From positions 1 through 44,704 of the forward strand of contig DASYEM010000073.1 of assembly GCA_036499025.1 (NCBI GenBank): a DNA stretch of 44,704 bases, in the 5' to 3' direction. Shown one piece after another: positions 33,525 to 42,028 of the stretch. The notes below the pieces were generated by a model that saw only the letters and a list, made by a program, of their open reading frames with translations, did not search any database and was not told the origin of the DNA. The stretch is from Parvibaculum sp036499025 (GTDB lineage: Bacteria; Pseudomonadota; Alphaproteobacteria; Parvibaculales; Parvibaculaceae). The position numbers were made by a program, and so were the translations under genes. How positions within the stretch are numbered: position 1 is the stretch's first letter; the number at the start of each line of letters is the position of its first letter.

Positions 33525-35114
33525 TCAATAGCCGATGGCCGCGCCGTCTTTACGCGGATCGGACCCGCCGATCAGCCCGCCTTCTTTCCAGTCGATCCTG
33601 ATCGCCTGCCCGCCACCCCACGGCAAAAATCCATCGGCGACGTTATGGCCGAGCGCGGCGAGCCCCGCGCGCGTCTCCGCGCCGATGCCGCGCTCGACTT
33701 CGATGCGGCCAGACACGTGGAAGCTGCGCGGATTGTCGATGGCCTGCTGCACATCCATGCCGTAATCGACGAGATTGCTGATGAGATGCGCGTGGCCGAC
33801 AGGCTGATAGGCGCCGCCCATGACACCGAAGGGCATGGCGCAGCGACCGCCTTCGAGCATCATGCCCGGAATGATTGTATGCAGTGGACGCTTGCCGCCA
33901 TCGATGCGGTTCGGATGCGCCGCGTCGATGACGAAACCCGAGCCGCGGTTTTGAAGCGTGACGCCGCTTTCCGGCGCGACGATGTTGGAACCGAAACCGA
34001 AATAAAGCGAATTGATGAAGGAGATCGCATTGCGGTCGCGGTCGACGACGGTGAGATAGACCGTGTCGCGATAGACGGGGCCGGCCGCCGCCTTGACGTC
34101 GACAAGCGCGCGCTCTGGATCGATGCGCGCCGCGAGTTCGTCGGCAAGCCGGTCCGACAGCATGTGATCGACGGGGACCGCGCCGAAATCGGGATCGCAG
34201 ACATGGCGGTCGCGCACCTCGAAGGCGAGGCGCGAGGCTTCCGCCTCGATGTGATGACGCTCGGCGCCGTTGGGATTGAGCCCCGACAGGCCGAAGCGCG
34301 ACAGAATGTTGAGCATCACCAACGCCGTGATGCCTTGCCCGTTCGGCGGAATTTCGAGAATGTCGTGGCCGCGATAGCGCGTGCGCACGGGTTCGACATA
34401 GGTGGCGGCGGTCGCGGCAAAATCTTCGAGCGCGTGATGGCCGCCAAGCTCGTTGAGACGCTTGACCATATCGGCGGCGACGGGGCCTTCGTAAAATCCC
34501 TTGCGGCCTTCCTTTGCGATCCGCCGCAAGGTCGCCGCCAGCGCCGGACTTTTGAAGACCTCGCCGACGCGCGGCGCGCGCCCGTCGATCAGATAGTGAC
34601 GCGCGGCGCCTGCGTCGTTTTGAAGACGCGGCGCGAGCAAGCCCCAATCGCCCGCAATGCGCGGGCTGACCGGAAATCCCTCTTCTGCGAAACGGATGGC
34701 CGGTTCGAGAACGCGGCCAAGCTCCATCGTGCCGTGATCGGCGAGCAGCCGCTCCCAGGCGTCGATGGCGCCGGGGATCGTCACCGAATGTACCGACGAC
34801 AAGCCGATTTCGGTGATGCCCTGTTCGAGATACCAGTCGACATGAGCGGCCTTCGGCGCGCGGCCGGAGCCGTTGAGGCCGATGACGTCGCCGCCGCCCT
34901 TCTTGGACAAGAGCGCGAAGCAATCGCCGCCGATGCCGGTGCTCATCGGCTCGACGACGCAGAGGACGGCGCTCGCGGCCACCGCCGCATCGACGGCATT
35001 GCCGCCCGCGCGCAAAATGGCGATCGCCGTTTCGGCGGCCAGCGGATGCGAGGTCGCGCACATGCCATTGAGGCTGTGAACCGTCGAGCGGCCGGGAAAA
35101 TGAAAATCACGCAT
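33525..35114 (-). CDS. Gamma-glutamyltransferase family protein
   Basis: A 529-residue Ntn-hydrolase of the GGT/acylase family. ATSHPLAAETAIAILRAGGNAVDAAVA near the N-terminus, SMTGIGG-like STGIGGD near residue 58, and a likely autoprocessing Thr in YRDTVYLTVVDRDRNAISFINS near residue 350 that would become the nucleophile. GKRPLHTIIPGMML near residue 406 is also typical. No signal peptide is visible, so it may be cytoplasmic, unlike classical GGT; the substrate may be glutathione or a related gamma-glutamyl or acyl amide. It lies 10 bases downstream of the next gene. Confidence 0.86.
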   Translation of the reverse strand: MRDFHFPGRSTVHSLNGMCATSHPLAAETAIAILRAGGNAVDAAVAASAVLCVVEPMSTGIGGDCFALLSKKGGGDVIGLNGSGRAPKAAHVDWYLEQGITEIGLSSVHSVTIPGAIDAWERLLADHGTMELGRVLEPAIRFAEEGFPVSPRIAGDWGLLAPRLQNDAGAARHYLIDGRAPRVGEVFKSPALAATLRRIAKEGRKGFYEGPVAADMVKRLNELGGHHALEDFAATAATYVEPVRTRYRGHDILEIPPNGQGITALVMLNILSRFGLSGLNPNGAERHHIEAEASRLAFEVRDRHVCDPDFGAVPVDHMLSDRLADELAARIDPERALVDVKAAAGPVYRDTVYLTVVDRDRNAISFINSLYFGFGSNIVAPESGVTLQNRGSGFVIDAAHPNRIDGGKRPLHTIIPGMMLEGGRCAMPFGVMGGAYQPVGHAHLISNLVDYGMDVQQAIDNPRSFHVSGRIEVERGIGAETRAGLAALGHNVADGFLPWGGGQAIRIDWKEGGLIGGSDPRKDGAAIGY

Positions 35115-35123
35115 GAAGAAAAC

Positions 35124-35483
35124 TCAGTCTTGGGGCCGCGTTGCGAAGATCAGCGATTGCAGATCGGCAATGGCGCGCTCGATCCTGATGAGACGCTGAT
35201 CCATTTCTTCGAGTTTCGCAATCACGGTCGCACCGCCGCCGCCGCCCGAAACCTCTTTCGGGCTCGGCGTCGAGATGCCCGCCCGCGTCACGACCTCGGC
35301 GGCGGGCGTCGCGATGAGGCGCGCCAGCATCGCCACTTCATTGGGCTTGAGCTCGCGCTGATCCTTCCAGATTTCATCGACCTCATCGCGCAGGACGCGC
35401 AGGGCCGACGCGACATCGTCGCGCGTCAGCCCCTGCGCCTTGAGCTTGTCGTCGAACCAATCCTGATCGAAGAACAGCGCCAT
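35124..35483 (-). CDS. Small HTH-like protein with C-terminal helix
   Basis: A 119-residue protein. Residues 16-70 (LTRDDVASALRVLRDEVDEI then ELKPNEVAMLARLI) have the spacing of a Cro/C1-type helix-turn-helix. A glycine linker leads to a predicted coiled coil (IAKLEEMDQRLIRIERAIADL). It could be a DNA-binding regulator, which is inference. Its ATG overlaps the stop of the upstream crotonase gene (TAATG), suggesting coupled expression with lipid metabolism genes. Confidence 0.7.
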   Translation of the reverse strand: MALFFDQDWFDDKLKAQGLTRDDVASALRVLRDEVDEIWKDQRELKPNEVAMLARLIATPAAEVVTRAGISTPSPKEVSGGGGGATVIAKLEEMDQRLIRIERAIADLQSLIFATRPQD

Positions 35484-36298
35484 TATTTGCCCGTGAAAAC
35501 CGGCGCGCGCTTTTCAAGAAAGCTCTTCACGCCTTCGCGGTGATCTTCGGTTTGGAAAAGTTTTCCGAGCGTCCCCGACACCCAGCTGCCGATCTCGCGA
35601 AGATCGCCATAGGAAGTGCGGCGCAGGCCCTCTTTCATGAAGCGCAGAGCGAGCGGCGGATTGACGGCGATGCGCGCGGCCATCGCCTGCGCGCGTTCCA
35701 TCAGTTGCGCATGCGGCGTGACTTCGGTGACGAGGCCGATGCGCAGAGCTTCCTGCGCGTCGATGACGTCGCCGGTGAAAAGAAGCTCCGCCGCCTTGGC
35801 CGGGCCGACAATGGCGGGCAGACGCCAGAGACCGCCGACATCGGAGACGAGACCGCGCTTGATGAAGATTTCGCCGAACTTCGCCTGTTCCGATGCGATG
35901 CGAATATCGGCAAAAAGCGTGAGCTCCATGCCCCAGCCGACCGCCGCGCCATTGACGGCGGCGATGACCGGCTTGTCGCATTCAAGCGCCGCGACGGCGG
36001 CTGGTGTCGGCTCGGGCCGCACGCGCGTCAGGCTGACGACGCTGGCCGAATGCTGTTCGCCCGTCATCATCTCCTTGACGTCTTCGCCCGAGCAGAAAGC
36101 CGGATCGACGCCCGAAACGATCACGCAGCGCACTTCCGGGTCGGCGGCGGCGGCGCGGAAGCCCCATTCGATCTCGTCGTAAGCGCGCCGGTTCAGCGCG
36201 TTGCGCCGATCCGGGCGGTTGATCTTCAAGGTCGCGATGTGGCCGCGGACGTCATAGAGAATGCAGGTGAATTCTTCCGGTGCGATACGAGCGGCCAT
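35483..36298 (-). CDS. Crotonase-fold protein (enoyl-CoA hydratase/isomerase family)
   Basis: A 271-residue crotonase-superfamily enzyme. AAVNGAAVGWGMELTLFADIRIA holds the oxyanion glycine and the equivalent of Glu144 of rat hydratase. The position of Glu164 is Phe (FGEIF), and GLVSDVGGLWRLP instead resembles the Asp of dienoyl-CoA isomerases. It may therefore be an isomerase or related enzyme rather than a classical hydratase. ATG at 36298 with GGAG eight bases upstream. Transcribed with the HTH-like and GGT genes. Confidence 0.86.
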   Translation of the reverse strand: MAARIAPEEFTCILYDVRGHIATLKINRPDRRNALNRRAYDEIEWGFRAAAADPEVRCVIVSGVDPAFCSGEDVKEMMTGEQHSASVVSLTRVRPEPTPAAVAALECDKPVIAAVNGAAVGWGMELTLFADIRIASEQAKFGEIFIKRGLVSDVGGLWRLPAIVGPAKAAELLFTGDVIDAQEALRIGLVTEVTPHAQLMERAQAMAARIAVNPPLALRFMKEGLRRTSYGDLREIGSWVSGTLGKLFQTEDHREGVKSFLEKRAPVFTGK

Positions 36299-36393
36299 TG
36301 GACGTCTCCCCATTATGAATTTCTTTGACGCCAGCCTAGCGAGGACGGCCGGCGGATCAAAGCCTGTTCAGGCGGGGAGACGGCCTTGAAGGC

Positions 36394-37197
36394 TCAGCGG
36401 AAGTTGCCGAGCGCGTCCGCCCCTGCGTCACCGAGCTTGGAACCGCCATCGCAATCGATGATGGACCCCGTGACGTATTTGGCGTTGTCGGTCGAGAGGA
36501 ACATCGCCATGTCGGCAATATCCGTCTTGGTGCCGTAATCGCGCAGCGCGATCCGCGCTTTGACCGCCTTTTCGGCTTCCGGCGTACCGGCAAGACGAAG
36601 CATGCCCTCGGTGTCGGCAATCGGGCCGGGCGAGATCGCGTTGACGCGAACGCCGGCCGGACCCCATTCCATCGCAAGACACTTCGTCAGCATGTTGATG
36701 CCCGCCTTGGCGGCGCAGACATGCGCCTGAAACATCGACGGATTAACGCCCTGCGGCGCGGTGATCGAGATCAGCGAAGCGCCGGGACGGTTGAGATACT
36801 GGAAGCAGGCGCGCAGCACATGGAAGGTGCCGACGAGATCGATGTCGACGACGGTCTTGAAGCCGTTCGACGAAATGCCGAGCGCGGGCGCGACGAAATT
36901 GCCCGCCGCGCCGGAGATCACGATGTCGATCTTGCCGAACTGGTCATGCGCGGTCTTCAGCGCCGCATCGACCGCCGCGAAATCGCGCACGTCGGCGGCG
37001 ATGCCGATGGCCGGGAAACCTTCGTCGGTGATGGTCTTTGCCGCCGCCGCGATCTTGTCGGCGCTGCGGCTGATGATCGCGACCTTGGCGCCCGCGCGGG
37101 CGAAATGCTGCGCGATGCCGAGATTGATGCCGCTTGACGCACCGGCGATAAAGGCAACCTTGCCGGCAAGCACCTGGTCTTTGAAAGCATTCTGCAT
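36394..37197 (-). CDS. SDR oxidoreductase resembling 2,4-dienoyl-CoA reductase
   Basis: A 267-residue short-chain dehydrogenase with the cofactor loop GASSGINLG near residue 19, and NNAG replaced by SGAAGNF. The catalytic tyrosine is absent: the segment reads QAHVCAAKAGINML where DECR2-type dienoyl-CoA reductases also have a histidine, with the lysine kept. AMEWGPAGVRVNAISPGPI is characteristic of that group. It likely helps degrade unsaturated fatty acids. It is upstream of the crotonase gene on the same strand, about 95 bases away. Confidence 0.87.
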   Translation of the reverse strand: MQNAFKDQVLAGKVAFIAGASSGINLGIAQHFARAGAKVAIISRSADKIAAAAKTITDEGFPAIGIAADVRDFAAVDAALKTAHDQFGKIDIVISGAAGNFVAPALGISSNGFKTVVDIDLVGTFHVLRACFQYLNRPGASLISITAPQGVNPSMFQAHVCAAKAGINMLTKCLAMEWGPAGVRVNAISPGPIADTEGMLRLAGTPEAEKAVKARIALRDYGTKTDIADMAMFLSTDNAKYVTGSIIDCDGGSKLGDAGADALGNFR

Positions 37198-37407
37198 GGG
37201 TCGCTCCCCTTGAAGTCCGATCCGGCCCCTTGGGGTCCGGCATGGACTGGTGTGTCGTTTGAGCGCATCAAGCCTACAATCGGAAGCAGCCGCAAGTGCT
37301 CAGCCGCTAACATGCGCTGATCGTATTTGTAGCGCCGCATGCGAGGCCCTAGACTGCCGCCGGGTCAGCGGTAGGTTCGCGAGGCAGCGTTGGGGGAGAT
37401 CGATTTA

Positions 37408-38445
37408 ATGGCCGTCCTGAAGACCGTGGGCGTGATAACGGCCGCGTTTCTCCTGATTATGCTGATGAGCTATTGGGCGGCCGGTCGGGCGCGGCCTGTG
37501 CTCGACGCCGCCATTCGCGCCGACCTCACGAAACGCGGCATCGCGCATGCCTTTATCGAGCTCAGCGACGGCATGGTTCACTACCGGCTCGAGGGCCCGG
37601 CGGGCGGGCCGTTGATCGTGCTGATCCACGGCTTCTCGACCCCCTCTTTCGTCTGGGACGATTACTTCGCGCCACTGACGGGCGCGGGCTACCGCGTGCT
37701 GTCCTTCGACAATTACGGTCGCGGTTTCTCCGACCGCCCGAAGACGCGCTATGACGCAAATCTCAGCGACCGCGAGATGGTCGAGCTTCTCGACAAGCTC
37801 GCGCCCGGCGAAGCCGCACACGTCGTCGGCTATTCGATGGGCGGCGCGACGGCGACGCTCTTTGCCGCGCGTCATCCAGAACGCGTGCGCTCGCTGACGC
37901 TGATCGCCCCGGCGGGTCTCGACGTTGCAACCAGCGACAATATCGAACTCCTGAAACGCCGCATGATCGGCGACTGGATCGTGCGCATGTTCGGCCTGAA
38001 AATATTTCACGCCGGCGCTGCCGACCAATCGAAATTCGCGCCGAACCCGGCGCGCTTCCTCACCGACTTCGACCGCCAGATGGATTATCGCGGTTACGGC
38101 GACGCGCTGCTCTCGACGCTGCGCCATTATCCGCTCGCCGGAGCCGACGCCGCCTACGCCGAAGCCGGGCGCTCGTCGCGCCCCGTCATGGTCATCTGGG
38201 GCGAGGCGGACGACACCGTGCCCTTCGTCAATGCCAGGAAGCTGATGGCGCTGATGCCGCGCGCCAAGCTCTATTCCTACCCCAGGCTCGGCCACGAAAT
38301 CGGCTTTTCGCAAAGCCAGATGCTGGCGGGGCTGATTTCCCAATTCGTGAATTCGCAAGACGCCGCCTCGCCCGGCGCGCCGTCGCCCGCGATGCGCCTT
38401 GAAGCCAGACCCGACGCGGCTCCCATCAAAGAAGACGTTCGATAG
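37408..38445 (+). CDS. Membrane-anchored alpha/beta hydrolase
   Basis: A 345-residue alpha/beta-fold hydrolase with one N-terminal membrane helix (about 8-25). Oxyanion region LIHGFSTPS near residue 72, nucleophile Ser143 in GYSMGG, Asp in WGEADDTVPF near residue 278 and His in LGHEIGF near residue 301 complete the triad. The substrate is unknown. The ATG at 37408 follows GGGGGAG by about ten bases; a TTG at 37390 overlaps that site and is less likely. It is eight bases upstream of the dehydrogenase gene. Confidence 0.87.
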   Translation: MAVLKTVGVITAAFLLIMLMSYWAAGRARPVLDAAIRADLTKRGIAHAFIELSDGMVHYRLEGPAGGPLIVLIHGFSTPSFVWDDYFAPLTGAGYRVLSFDNYGRGFSDRPKTRYDANLSDREMVELLDKLAPGEAAHVVGYSMGGATATLFAARHPERVRSLTLIAPAGLDVATSDNIELLKRRMIGDWIVRMFGLKIFHAGAADQSKFAPNPARFLTDFDRQMDYRGYGDALLSTLRHYPLAGADAAYAEAGRSSRPVMVIWGEADDTVPFVNARKLMALMPRAKLYSYPRLGHEIGFSQSQMLAGLISQFVNSQDAASPGAPSPAMRLEARPDAAPIKEDVR

Positions 38446-38453
38446 GAAAGACG

Positions 38454-39959
38454 ATGCTGCGCAAGATTCTGGTCGGCCTCTTCCTGCTCATCCTCGCGGG
38501 CCTGGGCGGCGCCTATGCCTTCTGGCCGAAGACATGGATCGTCAACGCGCCGATGACGAATTCGCTTTTCGGCTGGGGCATCGACGCGGCGCCGGAGGCA
38601 AAGCTGCGCGAGCAACTGAAATTGCCTGCGGGCTATCAGATCAGCCGCTACGCCGTCGGCCTCGGTCAGGCGCGCATCATGCGCTGGACAAGCGGCGGCG
38701 ATCTTCTCGTTTCCATCCCGCGCAAGGGCGAGATCGCGCTGATCGGCCGCGACACGAACAAGAGAGGCCGTGGCGGCGCAATCAAAGCGTTGCTCACCGG
38801 CCTCAACAAACCTCACGGCATCGAAATTCTGAACGGCTATCTTTATGTCGGCGAGACGGACGCCATCGTCCGCGTGCCCTTCGACGAACAGAAGGGCGAG
38901 ATCACCGGCAAGATCGAACGCATCCTCACCGGCCTCCCCGGCAACGGCAATCACTGGGCGCGCACGCTGCGGCTTGGACCCGACGGCTGGATCTATGTGA
39001 ACGTCGGCTCGGACTGCAACGCCTGCATCGAGAAAGACAAACGCCGCGCCGCGATCCTGCGCTTCAGGCCCGATGGTTCCGGCGAGGAAATCTTCGCCGA
39101 GGGTCTGCGCAACACGACCGGCTTCGACTTCGATGCGAACGGCGCGCTCTGGGGCGTCGACAATGGCCGCGATCTTCTGGGCGACGACATTCCGCCGGAA
39201 GAACTCAATCATATCGAGCAGGGCAAATTCTACGGCTGGCCTTTCCGCTATGGCGACAATGTGCCCGACCCGGAATTCGGCGCGACCGGCGATCCGCGCG
39301 CAGCGGCCGCCGTGCCGCCTGCGCTCGCCTTGCCCGCCCATGCCGCGCCGCTCTCGATCAAGTTCCTGCACGGCGTCGCATTGCCCGGCCTTGAGAAGGC
39401 GGCGCTCGTCACCTTCCACGGCTCATGGAACCGCGCGAAAAAGCAAGGCTACGAGGTTGTCTCCCTGCATTGGGGACCGGATGGAAAGATCGCCGTCGAG
39501 CCCTTCATCACCGGCTTCCAGAAAAACGAGGACGTGATCGGCCGTCCCGTAGACACGGTGCAGGGACCCGATGGCGCGATCTATGTCTCCGACGATTATG
39601 CGGGCGTCATCTACCGGGTGAGCTACGGCGCGAGCGCCGCCGCTTCCGCCGAGGCCGCGCCCGCCGCGCCTCAACCGGCGACGCCTGCCCCCGTCGCCGC
39701 GACGGCCCCGCAGCCGGTCAACGCAGAAGCGATCGCACGAGGCGAAAAGCTTTTCGACACGGTGGGGTGCAAAAACTGTCACGGCGGCGACAGGCCGATG
39801 GTCGAATTGCGCGACCTTCCGGCCCGCTATAGCGCCAATGACATTGCCGCCCTTCTCCTCTCGCCACCCGCCAGCATGCCGGCCTTTCCGCAACTCCAGA
39901 ACGATGAGCGGCACGATCTGGCCGCCTATCTCCTCGCCACGTACAAGCGAGCAAGCTAG
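38454..39959 (+). CDS. PQQ-dependent sugar dehydrogenase fused to cytochrome c
   Basis: A 501-residue exported protein with an N-terminal hydrophobic anchor (about 5-23). Residues 50-390 form a soluble glucose/sorbosone dehydrogenase (six-bladed propeller): GLNKPHGIEI near residue 118, GNHWARTLRLGPDGWIYVNVGS near 164, GLRNTTGFDFD near 217. A Pro/Ala linker follows, then a cytochrome c domain with CKNCH near residue 440 and a Met in SMPAFPQLQ as the distal ligand. It probably passes electrons from a sugar or alcohol to the respiratory chain; PQQ supply is not in the window. Confidence 0.88.
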   Translation: MLRKILVGLFLLILAGLGGAYAFWPKTWIVNAPMTNSLFGWGIDAAPEAKLREQLKLPAGYQISRYAVGLGQARIMRWTSGGDLLVSIPRKGEIALIGRDTNKRGRGGAIKALLTGLNKPHGIEILNGYLYVGETDAIVRVPFDEQKGEITGKIERILTGLPGNGNHWARTLRLGPDGWIYVNVGSDCNACIEKDKRRAAILRFRPDGSGEEIFAEGLRNTTGFDFDANGALWGVDNGRDLLGDDIPPEELNHIEQGKFYGWPFRYGDNVPDPEFGATGDPRAAAAVPPALALPAHAAPLSIKFLHGVALPGLEKAALVTFHGSWNRAKKQGYEVVSLHWGPDGKIAVEPFITGFQKNEDVIGRPVDTVQGPDGAIYVSDDYAGVIYRVSYGASAAASAEAAPAAPQPATPAPVAATAPQPVNAEAIARGEKLFDTVGCKNCHGGDRPMVELRDLPARYSANDIAALLLSPPASMPAFPQLQNDERHDLAAYLLATYKRAS

Positions 39960-39962
39960 ACT

Positions 39963-39993
39963 GGAAAGTGGAAGCCGTCGGGCTTCCCTTTCC
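39963..39993 (+). promoter_or_regulatory. Strong 13-bp hairpin upstream of pabB
   Basis: GGAAAG-t-GGAAGCC (39963-39976), loop GTCG (39977-39980), then GGCTTCC-CTTTCC (39981-39993). The stem is 13 bp with one bulged T. It fills the 51-base gap between the dehydrogenase stop (39959) and the pabB GTG (40011). No uridine run follows, so it is not a classical intrinsic terminator; a mRNA boundary, attenuator or translation-control element is possible. Confidence 0.5.
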
Positions 39994-40010
39994 GGCGAGG
40001 TCCGGTATCC

Positions 40011-41444
40011 GTGTCCGAATTGCATATCGAAGAACTGGCTTGGGTTGAGCCACATGAGCTGTTTCATGCTTTCGCGCATGAGCCTCATGCGCTGCTGCTC
40101 GACAGCGCGACGGCGGCCCCGGAACGCGATCCCGCCTTGCATGGCCGCTGGAGCTTCATCGCTCTCGATCCCTTCGAGACATTGACCGCTCATCGCAACG
40201 ATGCAAGCCAGCCGTTCGAGAATTTGAAAGCGAAACTCGCGGCCATGAGCATGACCGCGCCCGGCCCTTCGCATCCGCCATTCATCGGTGGGGCCGCAGG
40301 CTTCTTCGGCTACGGTCTCGCCCACCACCTTGAACGCCTGCCGCCCGAAGCGTCGCCTTACGCCGCCGACGATCAGCATTTTCCCGACATGGCGCTCGGT
40401 CTCTATGACGTTGTCGTCGCCTTCGACATGAAAGAGCGCAGGGCGCTTGTCGTCTCGAACGGACAGCCGGAGCGCGATCCGCGCAAACGCGGGGAACGGG
40501 CGCGCGCGCGCGCCGCCGAAATGCGCGCCCGCATCGCAGTAGCCAAGACCCCGCGCCACGCGGGCCGATCGCTCGCCTCGGAAATCGTTTCAAATTTTAC
40601 GCGCGAGGCTTACGAGCGCGCGGTTGCGCGCGTCATCGATTACATCTGCGCGGGCGACATCTTTCAGGCAAATCTATCGCAACGCTTCGAGAGCTGCCTC
40701 GGCGGGGACGATACGCCATACGCTCTCTATCTGCGGCTCCGCGCCGAAAGCCCCGCGCCCTTCGCCTCCTTCTTCAATTTCGGCGCCGGCGCGCTCATTT
40801 CTTCGTCGCCGGAGCGCTTTCTTTTCTGCCGCGATGGAGCCGTCGAGACGAAGCCGATCAAGGGTACGCGCCCGCGCGGCACCACACCTGCCGAGGACGC
40901 GCGCCTTGCCACCGAACTGCTCGCTTCGGAGAAGGACCGGGCGGAAAACGTGATGATCGTCGATCTGCTGCGCAACGATCTCTCGCGCGTCTGCGCCGAC
41001 CGCTCGGTGATCGTCGAAAAACTCTGCGCGCTCGAAAGCTTCGCCAACGTGCATCACCTCGTCTCGACGGTGCGCGGGAAGCTTCGGCCCGGCGAAACGA
41101 ACGTCGATCTTCTCGCCGCCGCTTTTCCCGGCGGCTCGATCACCGGCGCACCAAAGCTGCGCGCGATGGAAATTATCGCCGAACTCGAACCCACAGCGCG
41201 CGGACCCTATTGCGGCGCCATCGGCTATCTCGGCTTCGACGGCGCGATGGACACTTCCATCGCCATTCGCACTATCGCGGTGAGCGGGAGACGCGTCACC
41301 TTTCAGGCGGGCGGTGGCATCACCGCCGATAGCGATCCGGCCGCCGAATATGAAGAAACGCTGGCCAAGGCCAAGGCGATGATGCGCGCGCTCGGCACGC
41401 ATGAACAACGAGGCGCGAAAGAAATCGAGGAGGCGGCGACGTGA
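40011..41444 (+). CDS. pabB: Aminodeoxychorismate synthase component I
   Basis: With PabA makes 4-amino-4-deoxychorismate from chorismate and glutamine, for p-aminobenzoate and folate. The 477-residue product has VIDYICAGDIFQANLSQR near residue 206, the chorismate-enzyme motif PIKGTRPRG near residue 283, and FPGGSITGAPK near 375, plus a GYLGFDGAMDTSIAIRT ending. It begins with GTG at 40011 and overlaps pabA by four bases (GTGA), the next gene of a pabBAC operon. Confidence 0.94.
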   Translation: MSELHIEELAWVEPHELFHAFAHEPHALLLDSATAAPERDPALHGRWSFIALDPFETLTAHRNDASQPFENLKAKLAAMSMTAPGPSHPPFIGGAAGFFGYGLAHHLERLPPEASPYAADDQHFPDMALGLYDVVVAFDMKERRALVVSNGQPERDPRKRGERARARAAEMRARIAVAKTPRHAGRSLASEIVSNFTREAYERAVARVIDYICAGDIFQANLSQRFESCLGGDDTPYALYLRLRAESPAPFASFFNFGAGALISSSPERFLFCRDGAVETKPIKGTRPRGTTPAEDARLATELLASEKDRAENVMIVDLLRNDLSRVCADRSVIVEKLCALESFANVHHLVSTVRGKLRPGETNVDLLAAAFPGGSITGAPKLRAMEIIAELEPTARGPYCGAIGYLGFDGAMDTSIAIRTIAVSGRRVTFQAGGGITADSDPAAEYEETLAKAKAMMRALGTHEQRGAKEIEEAAT

Positions 41445-42028
41445 TCCTCCTGATCGACAATTACGACAGCTTCGTCCACAACCTCGCCCGCTATGTGGGC
41501 GAACTTGGCCGCCCGCGCGACGTCATCCGCAACGACGCGGCCACCGTCGAAGACATTCTGGCGCGCGCGCCGGATGCCATCATTCTGTCGCCCGGCCCTT
41601 GCGGTCCCGGCGAGGCGGGCATTTCGGTTGCGCTGGTGCAGGCGGCGGCACATGCGGGCATTCCGCTCCTCGGCGTCTGCCTCGGTCATCAATGCATCGC
41701 CGCCGCCTTCGGAGGCGTCGTTCGCCGCACAGCGCCTGTCCACGGCAAGCCTGCCCGGATAGAGCATGACGGCAGCGCCCTTTTCGCCGACATTCCAAAT
41801 CCGTTCACCGCCGCGCGCTATCACTCGCTGGTCGCCGATCTCGCGCCGGACGGCCCCTTGCGCCCGACCGCGCATGCCGCCGATGGCACGTTGATGGCGT
41901 TGGCGCACAAGACTTTGCCGATTTTCGGGGTACAGTTTCATCCTGAATCCGTTCTGACCGAGCACGGCCACAAGCTGCTCGGAAATTTTCTCGACCTTGC
42001 AAGCCAACCTTTGAAGGCAAGCGCATGA
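41441..42028 (+). CDS. pabA: Aminodeoxychorismate/anthranilate synthase amidotransferase component
   Basis: A 195-residue class I glutamine amidotransferase that supplies ammonia to PabB. LIDNYDSFVHNLARY at the N-terminus, the nucleophile Cys in LLGVCLGHQ near residue 79, and the His-Glu pair in GVQFHPESVLTEHG near residue 169. It starts with GTG inside the pabB end and its own stop overlaps pabC (ATGA). It might be shared with anthranilate synthase, since no trpE/G is in the window. Confidence 0.93.
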   Translation: MILLIDNYDSFVHNLARYVGELGRPRDVIRNDAATVEDILARAPDAIILSPGPCGPGEAGISVALVQAAAHAGIPLLGVCLGHQCIAAAFGGVVRRTAPVHGKPARIEHDGSALFADIPNPFTAARYHSLVADLAPDGPLRPTAHAADGTLMALAHKTLPIFGVQFHPESVLTEHGHKLLGNFLDLASQPLKASA

